From: Rhodospirillales bacterium
GTDB taxonomy: Bacteria > Pseudomonadota > Alphaproteobacteria > Rhodospirillales_A > JACZKS01
DNA: 64,000 bases
Assembly: GCA_018648445.1 (NCBI GenBank)
Contig: JABGRG010000009.1
Span: 1 to 64,000 of the forward strand
Direction: 5' to 3'
Below, piece by piece: positions 1-7,371 of this stretch. The stretch's first letter is position 1. Every line of letters starts with the position of its first letter. Made by a program: the position numbers and the translations under genes. The notes beneath the pieces are model-generated. The model was not told the origin of the DNA, did no database searches, and saw only the letters and a list, made by a program, of their open reading frames with translations.

Positions 1-413
1 CCGTTGATCGCGTGGCCCAGCAGTCCGATATCAGGCAGCGCGAAAATGTTCCACATGGCGCCCACCACGTTCCACGGAATAAGCAGCGGCATGGCCATGA
101 ACACCAGACAGACGGACACCCACGGGCCCTTCTTGGGCATGGTCAGGGCAATCGCCACTCCCAGCGGAACTTCGATCGCCAGAATGATGCCGGTGAACAT
201 CAACTGGCGCAGAAGCGAGGCGTGGAAACGATCCGAATTCAAAACATCTTCGAACCATTTGACACCTTCCCAGAAGAAGACGTTGTCGCCGAAGGTTTCC
301 TGAACCGAGTAATTGACCACGGTCATCAGCGGAATGATGGCGTTGAAGGCGACCAGGACGACCACCGGAAGAACAAAGAACCAAGCCTTTTGATGTGTGG
401 TTTTGTTATCCAT
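1..413 (-). CDS. glpP: Glycerol ABC transporter permease GlpP (3' part cut by window edge)
   Basis: Inner-membrane permease of a binding-protein-dependent importer. Only the first 137 codons are inside the window. After a short basic cytoplasmic start (MDNKTTHQKAWFF) comes a hydrophobic segment (residues about 11-31), a periplasmic loop, and two further hydrophobic stretches (about 70-90 and 100-120), as in MalF/UgpA-type permeases. The ATG is one base after the glpT stop codon, so translation is probably coupled. Identity as GlpP rests on the order glpV-glpS-glpT-permease, which resembles the rhizobial glycerol transporter. The second permease, glpQ, should lie just outside the window. Confidence 0.85.
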   Translation of the reverse strand, partial: MDNKTTHQKAWFFVLPVVVLVAFNAIIPLMTVVNYSVQETFGDNVFFWEGVKWFEDVLNSDRFHASLLRQLMFTGIILAIEVPLGVAIALTMPKKGPWVSVCLVFMAMPLLIPWNVVGAMWNIFALPDIGLLGHAIN

Positions 414-414
414 C

Positions 415-1482
415 CTACGACACCATCCAGTCGTTGGCGTAGACCTGCGTATGATCGGGGTCGAACTTCAAAAAGGCGTTTTCTGACGGCACGTTCCCGC
501 CATCGGGTACCAGCAGCTTGATGACATCATCACCATGCCGGGTCTCGACGATATTGACGCGCCCGGCGTCGCTGACCTTCTCGACGCTGACCGCAATTCC
601 GTCGTCGGCGAAGCTGATGAATTCCGGTCGAATGCCGATTTCAAGGCGCGCGGTCGGGTCTTCAACGGCAACTTTTCCGGTCGTTTCCACGGTCGCGCCG
701 CCATAAACGGGCTGCCCCTGATCAAGTTCGCAGGCCAACACGTTCATGCCGGGTGAACCGATGAAATGGCCAACGAACGTATGTTGCGGGCGTTCGAACA
801 GTTCGACCGGCGAGCCGATCTGAACGACTTCCCCTTCCTGCATGACGACGACCTGATCGGCGAAGGTCAGCGCCTCCGTCTGATCGTGCGTCACGTAGAT
901 CATGGTGTTGCCGATCTGCTGGTGCAGCTCCTTGAGCTTCGAGCGCAAGATCCATTTCAGATGCGGATCGATGACGGTTAGCGGTTCGTCGAACATGATC
1001 GCATTGACGTCCGAGCGCACCAGCCCACGGCCCAGCGATATCTTTTGCTTACCGTCCGCAGTCAGGCCCGAAGCACGTTTCATCAACGTCTCGCTGAGAT
1101 CGAGCATGGCCGCAATTTCACGTACTTTCCAGTCGATGTCGGTCTCATTGACATCCCGGTTTCGTAGCGGAAAAGCCAGATTGTCGAAAACCGTCATGGT
1201 GTCGTAGACGACCGGGAACTGGAACACCTGCGCGATATTCCGCTTGTCGGCGGGCAGGTGGGAAACTTCGACATCACCGAACCAGACTTCGCCTTGGGTC
1301 GGCGTCACCAGACCGGAAATGATATTGAGCAATGTCGTCTTGCCACAGCCCGATGGCCCGAGAAGCGCATACGCGCCGCCGTCGGACCATTCCACGCTCA
1401 TTTCCTTCAAGGCCCAGTCTTCATCTCTCTGGGGGTGTGACAGATAACTGTGGCGAAGATTTTTCAGGGTGATTTTAGACAT
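415..1482 (-). CDS. glpT: Glycerol ABC transporter ATP-binding protein GlpT
   Basis: 355-residue ATPase with a C-terminal TOBE/MalK-like regulatory region, one half of the ATPase pair that drives glycerol uptake. Walker A is at 42-50 (GPSGCGKTT), Q-loop Gln88, Walker B at 162-167 (IMFDEP, catalytic Glu166) and switch His199 (VTHD). The ABC signature is degenerate: LTADGKQ at 140-146 replaces LSGGQ, and the D-loop reads TVIDP. It lies 9 bp after glpS, with AGGA overlapping the glpS stop as ribosome binding site. The intact H-loop complements its partner GlpS, which keeps LSGGQ but lost the His. The neighbours make a glycerol role likelier than another sugar. Confidence 0.9.
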   Translation of the reverse strand: MSKITLKNLRHSYLSHPQRDEDWALKEMSVEWSDGGAYALLGPSGCGKTTLLNIISGLVTPTQGEVWFGDVEVSHLPADKRNIAQVFQFPVVYDTMTVFDNLAFPLRNRDVNETDIDWKVREIAAMLDLSETLMKRASGLTADGKQKISLGRGLVRSDVNAIMFDEPLTVIDPHLKWILRSKLKELHQQIGNTMIYVTHDQTEALTFADQVVVMQEGEVVQIGSPVELFERPQHTFVGHFIGSPGMNVLACELDQGQPVYGGATVETTGKVAVEDPTARLEIGIRPEFISFADDGIAVSVEKVSDAGRVNIVETRHGDDVIKLLVPDGGNVPSENAFLKFDPDHTQVYANDWMVS

Positions 1483-1491
1483 CTCTTATTC

Positions 1492-2553
1492 CTACGCCGC
1501 CATCAACTGATCGTTTTCGCCAAAGTACAAACACTGCGTCTTATCAAGATAAAACTCGGTCGTCTTGCCCACTTCAATGGCATGAATGCCGGGCGACTGG
1601 GATACCCAGGACAGTCCGTCCACCTCAAAGTGAACAACGCTTTCCGAACCACTTAGCTCGGCCACCAGCACCTGTCCTTCAAGTTTGATGGCATCGTCCG
1701 ACGAAGGTTCCAGGGTCACAAAATGGGGGCGCACAGCCATCCGGTAAGAGCCGTCGGTAAGGTTGGCGCGCGCGGTCGCCCAACCCACCTGATCGTTGAG
1801 CGCAAAGCGACCATCGCTAAGCGTTACCTCGGCAATGTTAATGGGCGGGTCTGAAAACACCTGGGCCGTCAGCAAATCGAAAGGCCTGCGATATACCTTC
1901 GCCGTTTCGCCAAACTGTGTGATGCGGCCCTCGTGCACCGTCGCACAGTAGCCGCCCAGCAGCAGAGCCTCAATCGGTTCCGTGGTGGCGTAGACCACCG
2001 TACACTCACGGTCCTGAAACAGTTTGGGCAATTCGTCGCGCAGTTCCTCACGCAGCTTGTAGTCCAGGTTGGCAAGCGGCTCGTCGAGCAAAACCACGTC
2101 GGCGTCCTTGACCAGGGCGCGGGCCAGTGCCGTGCGCTGCTGCTGTCCGCCGGACAGTTCGCTGGGATTGCGCCCCAACATGGGGGTCAGTTTCAAAAGC
2201 TCGGCGACGCGGCCGACGCGTTGCTCAATTTCCCCGCGTGAAATCCTGGCGACGCGCAATGGCGAGGCGATATTTTCAAAAACGGTAAAATGCGGATAAT
2301 TAATAAATTGCTGGTGAACGTAGGATACGTTGCGCTTTTGGACGGGAACACCGGTGACGTTTTTACCGTCAAACCAGACCTCGCCCGATGTGGGTTTTTC
2401 AAGACCCGCCATCAGTTGCATCAGGGTCGTCTTTCCGGCCAATGTGGTGCCCAGCAGGATATTGAACTGATTGGTGACGAGCTCTACGCTGGTGTCATGG
2501 ATGTGGGTGTCGGCCCCAACTCGTTTGACAACGTTTTTGAGTGCGAGAGTCAT
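1492..2553 (-). CDS. glpS: Glycerol ABC transporter ATP-binding protein GlpS
   Basis: 353-residue MalK-type ATPase, partner of GlpT. Walker A is at 35-42 (GTTLAGKT, with Ala before the usual Gly), Q-loop Gln82, canonical signature LSGGQ at 133-137, Walker B VVLLDEP with Glu158, and D-loop ANLD. At the switch-histidine position it reads ATTEP, so His is replaced by Thr191. The C-terminal third resembles the TOBE-containing regulatory domain. It follows glpV by 113 bp that hold a stem-loop, and is followed closely by glpT. The loss of the H-loop residue in a protein with an intact signature motif suggests an asymmetric ATPase heterodimer with GlpT. Confidence 0.9.
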   Translation of the reverse strand: MTLALKNVVKRVGADTHIHDTSVELVTNQFNILLGTTLAGKTTLMQLMAGLEKPTSGEVWFDGKNVTGVPVQKRNVSYVHQQFINYPHFTVFENIASPLRVARISRGEIEQRVGRVAELLKLTPMLGRNPSELSGGQQQRTALARALVKDADVVLLDEPLANLDYKLREELRDELPKLFQDRECTVVYATTEPIEALLLGGYCATVHEGRITQFGETAKVYRRPFDLLTAQVFSDPPINIAEVTLSDGRFALNDQVGWATARANLTDGSYRMAVRPHFVTLEPSSDDAIKLEGQVLVAELSGSESVVHFEVDGLSWVSQSPGIHAIEVGKTTEFYLDKTQCLYFGENDQLMAA

Positions 2554-2606
2554 TATTGATGCTCTTTGGCATGAGCTAAGAAGAATATTCGGTTTTTCTC
2601 AGAGGC

Positions 2607-2637
2607 TCCCGAGAGGCACGCCTTGCGCCTCCCGGGA
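2607..2637 (-). promoter_or_regulatory. Intercistronic stem-loop between glpV and glpS
   Basis: Inverted repeat with 11-base arms (TCCCGAGAGGC against GCCTCCCGGGA), ten pairs with one A/C mismatch and a 9-base loop. No T-run follows on the minus strand, so it is not a typical Rho-independent terminator. Stem-loops just after a binding-protein gene often protect that mRNA from 3' decay and lower expression of the downstream ATPase genes. That role is an inference here. Confidence 0.5.
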
Positions 2638-2666
2638 TGTCCCCTAACCAAGCTCAGGCAATAGCC

Positions 2667-4403
2667 TTAGCCTTTCTTCCACCGCTTGACGAGTTCGTCA
2701 TAGTTGACGGTTTCGCCCTTCGGCTTCTCGTTGACTTTGGCCTTCGGCGAGCCCGGCTTTTTCAGCCATTCGGCAGGATCGGACTCTTTGTTCAGGCGCG
2801 GGCCACAGCCACCATACACTTTGGCCTTTTCATCGGCCGCCTGCATACGGGCCATAACCGTGTCCATTTCCGAAGCCAGACGATCCATCGCCTGCTGCGG
2901 GGTGAACACACCGGAGTTCACGTCACCGATCTGCTGCCACCAAATCTGGGCCAGCTTCGGATAATCGGGAACGTTGACACCCGTGGGCGACCAGCGAACC
3001 CGGTCCGGCGAACGGTAGAATTCGACCAAACCGCCAAGTTTCGGCGCGCGTTCGGTGAAGGACGCATGCCGGATATCGCTGTCCCGGATCGGCGTCAGGC
3101 CGACGTGGGTCTTCTTCAGCGATACGGTCTTGGAAACCACAAACTGCGCGAACAGCCATGCGGCCTTGCGACGGTCAACCGGGGTCGACTTGAACAAGGT
3201 CCAGGAACCGGCGTCCTGATAGCCGAGCTTCTGGCCGTTTACCCAATAGGGGCCATGCGGCGACGGGGCCATGCGCCAAAGCGGTTTGCCGCTGTCGTCA
3301 ACCGTGTTGTTGCCTTCGCTCTTCGGCGCGACCATGGAGGCCGTGAACGCGGTGTACCAGAAAATCTGCTGGGCCACGTTGCCTTGCGAAAGCGCCGGCA
3401 GAGATTGATAGAAGTCATAGCTGGCGGCACCCGGAGGCGCATATTTGCGCAGCCATTCATCCCATTTGCGGATGGCGTAGACAGCTGCCGGTCCGTTGGC
3501 CGCACCACCACGCGACACCGAAGCGCCGACGGGATTGCACGTGCCGGGTTCCATACGGATGCCCCATTCGTCGACGGGGATGCCGTTGGGAAGGCCCTTC
3601 GAGCCCGCACCGGCCATGGACAGCCAGGCGTCAGTCATGCGCCAGCCCAGATCGGGAGCACGCTTGCCGTAATCCATGTGCCCATAAACACGGACGCCAT
3701 CGATATTTTTCACGTGAACCGAGAAGAACTCGGCAATGTCTTCGTAGGCCGACCAGTTCACAGGCACGCCCAGCTCATAGCCGTACATGTCCTTGAACTT
3801 TTTCTTCAGGTCAGCCCGGTCAAACCAGTCTTTGCGGAACCAATAGAGGTTCGCGAACTGCTGGTCCGGCAACTGATACAGCTTGCCGTCCGGTCCGGTG
3901 GTGAAGGACTTGCCCATGAAATCGTCGATATCAAGCATGGGATTGGTCGTGGCTTTGCCTTCGCCAGCCATCCAGTCGGTCAGGTTGACGGCCAGTTGCA
4001 GGCGCGAGTGCGTGCCGATCAAATCGGAATCGTTGATGTACGCATCATACAGATTCCGTTTGGTCTGCATCTGGGTTTGCACGGCCTGAACGACTTCGCC
4101 TTCGCCGAGAAGCTGGTGGTTCACCTTGATGCCGGTGATTTCCTCAAAAGCCTTGGTCAGGGTTTTGGATTCATACTCGTGGGTCGGGATCGTTTCCGAC
4201 AACACGTTGATTTCCATTCCCTTGAAGGGCTGGGCGGCCTTGATGAACCACTCCATTTCCTTCATTTGATCGGCTTTGGATAAAGTCGATGGCTGGAACT
4301 CGTCGTTGATCCATTTCTGTGCCTCGGCTGTGCCCGCGTAACTCGTGCCAGCGGACATAACCAGTGCGACGCCTGTCATCGCAGCGAGTATTCGTGCCTT
4401 CAT
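2667..4403 (-). CDS. glpV: Glycerol ABC transporter substrate-binding protein GlpV
   Basis: 578-residue periplasmic solute-binding protein, long for the extracellular family-1 class but usual for GlpV. It starts with a clear Sec signal peptide (MKARILAAMTGVALVMSAGTSYA, cleavage after about residue 23). The mature protein is rich in aromatic residues and matches the large carbohydrate/polyol-binding proteins that travel with GlpST. AGAGG lies 8 bp before the ATG. It is the first gene of the minus-strand transport operon, ahead of glpS, glpT and glpP; in the rhizobial operon the binding protein is last, so the order differs. A promoter candidate and a palindrome lie upstream. Confidence 0.92.
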   Translation of the reverse strand: MKARILAAMTGVALVMSAGTSYAGTAEAQKWINDEFQPSTLSKADQMKEMEWFIKAAQPFKGMEINVLSETIPTHEYESKTLTKAFEEITGIKVNHQLLGEGEVVQAVQTQMQTKRNLYDAYINDSDLIGTHSRLQLAVNLTDWMAGEGKATTNPMLDIDDFMGKSFTTGPDGKLYQLPDQQFANLYWFRKDWFDRADLKKKFKDMYGYELGVPVNWSAYEDIAEFFSVHVKNIDGVRVYGHMDYGKRAPDLGWRMTDAWLSMAGAGSKGLPNGIPVDEWGIRMEPGTCNPVGASVSRGGAANGPAAVYAIRKWDEWLRKYAPPGAASYDFYQSLPALSQGNVAQQIFWYTAFTASMVAPKSEGNNTVDDSGKPLWRMAPSPHGPYWVNGQKLGYQDAGSWTLFKSTPVDRRKAAWLFAQFVVSKTVSLKKTHVGLTPIRDSDIRHASFTERAPKLGGLVEFYRSPDRVRWSPTGVNVPDYPKLAQIWWQQIGDVNSGVFTPQQAMDRLASEMDTVMARMQAADEKAKVYGGCGPRLNKESDPAEWLKKPGSPKAKVNEKPKGETVNYDELVKRWKKG

Positions 4404-4443
4404 ACTAACACCTCTCCCTGTTATTGATCCTCATTCCAAACTG

Positions 4444-4472
4444 ACTATCATCCGAAAAAAAACGAACGTCAA
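4444..4472 (-). promoter_or_regulatory. Candidate sigma-70 promoter of the glp transport operon
   Basis: On the minus strand TTGACG (4467-4472) is separated by exactly 17 bp from GATAGT (4444-4449), 40 bp before the glpV start codon. The -35 box matches 5 of 6 consensus bases and the -10 box 4 of 6. The rest of the 323-bp gap between glpV and the ribokinase gene (4404-4726) holds the palindrome at 4509-4529 and nothing else I recognise. Confidence 0.4.
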
Positions 4473-4508
4473 TCGAAACTTTTTGCCATTCCAGTGTGCG
4501 TTTTCGCG

Positions 4509-4529
4509 TTCGAAATGTTTGCTTTCGAA
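4509..4529. promoter_or_regulatory. Palindromic operator candidate upstream of glpV (DeoR/GlpR-like)
   Basis: Perfect inverted repeat TTCGAAA-N7-TTTCGAA. Further TTTCG/CGAAA half-sites lie beside it (around 4500-4506 and 4451-4458). DeoR-family regulators such as GlpR bind TTCG-rich repeats, and glycerol transport genes are normally under GlpR. It lies about 37 bp upstream of the candidate -35 box, further than a simple blocking operator usually sits, so the regulator and its sign are uncertain. Confidence 0.4.
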
Positions 4530-4726
4530 CCTTCAACAGGGAAATCGATAATTCAAACAATGTTCGGAAAAGACTTTCTGGGACACGGAAAAACAGATTG
4601 GACGATTTGGTCGAAGCAGAAGGCCCGAACCCTCGTGTTTCCCGTGGCGCGATGTTGTCAAACGCACACGCCTGCAGCGGCGAGTTATCGTTGATGAACT
4701 CGCCAAAAATTTTCGGCTTTCCGGTT

Positions 4727-5647
4727 CTATCGATCGGCCAGCAGAGCCATAACGTCAGCCAGAGCTGGTGCGGATTGGGATGCGCCGGGCGTGGTGGTCG
4801 ACAGAGCGCCGCAGGCGGCGGCGAAACGCACCGCGTCGGCCAATGTGCGCCCTTCGGCCAGGGCATGGGCGAGGCCGCCGTTGAAGCAATCCCCGGCGGC
4901 CACCGAATCGACGCTATCGACCACAAAAGGCGGAACAAATCCGTCGCCGTCTTCATCCTGAAAGTAGACGCCATCTGCGCCCAGCTTGATCACCGCCATC
5001 GCGACGCCCTCGGCGCGAATACGCGCTGCCGCTTTTGACGCCTGTTCGACGTCGGTGGGGCGCACCGCAGTCAGGATTTCGGTTTCCGTTTCGTTGGGCG
5101 TGATGACATCGATGCGCGAAAGGACCGACCCATCAAGGCCGCCTTGCGGCGCGGGGGCCGGATCAAGGATTACCCGTCCGCCGTTTCCGCGCACGATATC
5201 CGCCGCCGCCAGTCCCGCCGCCAGCGGGATTTCCAGTTGCAAAAGCAGAACGTCGGACCGTTCCAGCGTCGGTTTGGCCCGCGCCACGTCGGTTTCGTCA
5301 ATGGCCATGTTGGCCCCGCCGATCACGGTAATGCAGTTTTCCGCAGCCGCGTCGACCCCGATCACGGCAACCCCCGTATCCGACCCGGGATCGACAAACA
5401 CGCCGCCCGTGGGGACGTTCAGCCTGCGCAAAGCGGATAACGCCGTGTCGCCAAAGGCATCTCGGCCGATCCGACCGATCAGGTCCGTTTTCGAGCCCAG
5501 CCTGGATGCCGCCACCGCCTGATTGCACCCTTTGCCGCCAAGGCCAATAGCATAACGCTCGCCGTGCAACGATTCGCCAGGCCGGGGCAATTTCGCGCCG
5601 TAGGTGGTCAAATCGATATTGATGCTTCCAAAGACGCAAATAGCCAA
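4727..5647 (-). CDS. rbsK: Ribokinase (PfkB family)
   Basis: 306-residue cytoplasmic sugar kinase, which would phosphorylate ribose at O5. The N-terminal PfkB signature with GSINIDL and the GGKGCNQA substrate motif is typical of ribokinases, as is the C-terminal AAGDCFNGGLA with the catalytic Asp. The start is a TTG at 5647 preceded by AGAGGA at 7 bp; the frame is open upstream but continues into the next gene without a better ribosome site. No ribose transporter lies beside it, so the physiological substrate could be another pentose or nucleoside-derived sugar. Confidence 0.85.
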   Translation of the reverse strand: MAICVFGSINIDLTTYGAKLPRPGESLHGERYAIGLGGKGCNQAVAASRLGSKTDLIGRIGRDAFGDTALSALRRLNVPTGGVFVDPGSDTGVAVIGVDAAAENCITVIGGANMAIDETDVARAKPTLERSDVLLLQLEIPLAAGLAAADIVRGNGGRVILDPAPAPQGGLDGSVLSRIDVITPNETETEILTAVRPTDVEQASKAAARIRAEGVAMAVIKLGADGVYFQDEDGDGFVPPFVVDSVDSVAAGDCFNGGLAHALAEGRTLADAVRFAAACGALSTTTPGASQSAPALADVMALLADR

Positions 5648-5679
5648 GAGATGATCCTCTTTTTTTCCGGTGGCCTCGC

Positions 5680-6186
5680 TTAACGCCGCCGCCACTCCCA
5701 CGGCGGCAGGCACGGGACCGGCCCCGCCCACACACCTAGGCCGCGCGAACGGGCCTGGGCTTCGTTGTCCGAATAGATGCCGTGGCTGATGCGCTTGAAA
5801 TCCCACGCGAACCCCGCATCGATCATGGCCCGGCCGATATCCTGAACCTTGGCCGTGTGGCATCTGGCCACCATGTGAACGCCCTTGGGTCGGCCAATGG
5901 GCATGCAGGTTACGTTATCGCGGCCAATCAATCGGCGCAAAGTGCTGGTCGCCCAAGCGCCGATGGGAGCGTCCTGACCCAGCATCAGGCAGGTCTGAGT
6001 GGTTTCGGGCGCATCGACGCCGAACAACCGAACCCGATAGCGGTCAAACCCCAAAGTGTCACCATCGGCCACAAACGGAAGACCCGAGACCATCTGCGCG
6101 CCGGACGATCCCACGCCCAGCGCCATGACAACGAACACCAGAAGAAAGCAACCCACCCATCTGCGCTTGATAAAGGCAGTCGGCAC
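5680..6186 (-). CDS. Thermonuclease-family (SNase-like) protein
   Basis: 168 residues with an N-terminal hydrophobic signal segment (residues about 11-30), so probably exported or membrane-anchored. The staphylococcal nuclease fold is indicated by VADGDTL (metal Asp), VRLFGVDAPE (catalytic Arg, Asp and Glu) and a C-terminal GRAMIDAGFAWDF block. The usual second catalytic Arg may be the one in MVARCH. Translation starts at a GTG with a strong GGAGGAG site. It lies 32 bp upstream of the ribokinase gene and 19 bp after the HtrA-like gene, on the same strand. Many chromosomal family members have no proven nuclease role. Confidence 0.8.
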   Translation of the reverse strand: MPTAFIKRRWVGCFLLVFVVMALGVGSSGAQMVSGLPFVADGDTLGFDRYRVRLFGVDAPETTQTCLMLGQDAPIGAWATSTLRRLIGRDNVTCMPIGRPKGVHMVARCHTAKVQDIGRAMIDAGFAWDFKRISHGIYSDNEAQARSRGLGVWAGPVPCLPPWEWRRR

Positions 6187-6205
6187 GCCCGGTCTCCTCC
6201 GTTAC

Positions 6206-7183
6206 CTAGTGAAGCTGCGGTTTTTTTAGAAGTGAAGTCCGGTCAATGGACGGAACACCCAGGGAAATCGCGCCGTCGTCGCGCCAAACGGTCAACGGCA
6301 CCTGCACACCGGCATCACCAACCCGCCAAATCTGGCGAAACATGTCGACCAGAGTAATGACCGGCTCGCCGTTAACCTCGAGCACCCTGTCGCCGATTTC
6401 AACTCCGGCGTCATAGGCCGGACCGTCTTCGGCCAGTCCGACGACCACCAGTTCGTCCTCGGCCTCGGCGGTATACATGCCCAGCCACGGGCGCGGCGGC
6501 CGGTCGACCTTACCGAACTTCATAAGCTGGTTCATGATGGGGATCAGGATGTCGATGGGCACGATCATGTTGCCGTCCAGCGGCTTGTCCTCGCCCCTTG
6601 GAAGCTGAACGAACAATGAGCCGATCCCGGCTAGCCGCCCGTCGGCATCGATCAACGCCGCACCGCCCCAACTGGGGTGCGCAGGCGCCGTAAAGATGGC
6701 TTCGTCCAGTACGTATTCCCAGTAACCCGCGAACTCGCGCTTGGCCACGATCTGCGCCTTGCACGCATGTTCGCGCCCGCCGTACCCGGCGATAACCACG
6801 CTTTCACCAACACGGATATCGCCCGAACTTCCAATGGGCAGCGCGGGCAATCCCATATTTTCCAGCGCCTGAACCAAACCGAAGCCGGTTTCCTGATCAT
6901 AAGCCACGATATGGCCGGGACAGGCGCGCCCGTCGGCGCCCATAATCCAGACCGTTTCAGCCTCGGTAATAAGGTACCCAATGGTCAAAATCAGGCCGGT
7001 CTCGTCGATAATCACGCCGTTTCCGGCGCGTTCGGTCCCCAGAATCGATGCCGTAAACGCATCCTCCGGAATTTTCGTGCGAATGGAAACCACCGAGGAA
7101 AGCGCCCGCTCCAGATCATAGGAAACGTCCTTCGACCGGGGCTTGTGGCTCTCCTGGATTTCGGGTTCCGAGAATTCGGGCAT
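6206..7183 (-). CDS. HtrA/Deg-like PDZ protein with lost catalytic triad
   Basis: 325 residues: a trypsin-like domain (about 25-220) followed by a PDZ domain (about 232-310). In active HtrA proteins the triad lies in TNNHV, TDLAL and GNSGG. Here the matching stretches read TIGYLI (Tyr70), TGFGL (Gly100) and PSWGG (Trp172), so His, Asp and Ser are all replaced. There is no signal peptide or membrane segment, which points to the cytoplasm. The start ATG at 7183 has AAGGAA about 10 bp upstream. It is probably a binding or scaffold protein rather than a protease. The fold call is solid; the function is unknown. Confidence 0.8.
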   Translation of the reverse strand: MPEFSEPEIQESHKPRSKDVSYDLERALSSVVSIRTKIPEDAFTASILGTERAGNGVIIDETGLILTIGYLITEAETVWIMGADGRACPGHIVAYDQETGFGLVQALENMGLPALPIGSSGDIRVGESVVIAGYGGREHACKAQIVAKREFAGYWEYVLDEAIFTAPAHPSWGGAALIDADGRLAGIGSLFVQLPRGEDKPLDGNMIVPIDILIPIMNQLMKFGKVDRPPRPWLGMYTAEAEDELVVVGLAEDGPAYDAGVEIGDRVLEVNGEPVITLVDMFRQIWRVGDAGVQVPLTVWRDDGAISLGVPSIDRTSLLKKPQLH

Positions 7184-7371
7184 TGCTGCTAGGTTCCTTC
7201 GCCGTTGAACTGATTTACGCACCGTCCCATGGAACTTATGCGAACCTTCGGTCAGTTTCAAACGTGCAGCATCGAAGATCAGGTTTTTTTCACCATATAT
7301 GCATGTGGATGGCACGTTCGCCCTGCGCTATGTTGCGCTCAAACCAACGCCTGAAAAGGGACCAAAAGAAG

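Noticed and set aside
2637..4283. Long open frame (548 codons) on the plus strand
   Set aside because: It is antisense to glpV, which has a signal peptide and family features. High-GC codon use keeps the opposite strand open.
4405..4974. Minus-strand frame of 189 codons covering the glpV upstream region
   Set aside because: It overlaps the end of the ribokinase gene in another frame and runs through the promoter and palindrome; composition is not protein-like.
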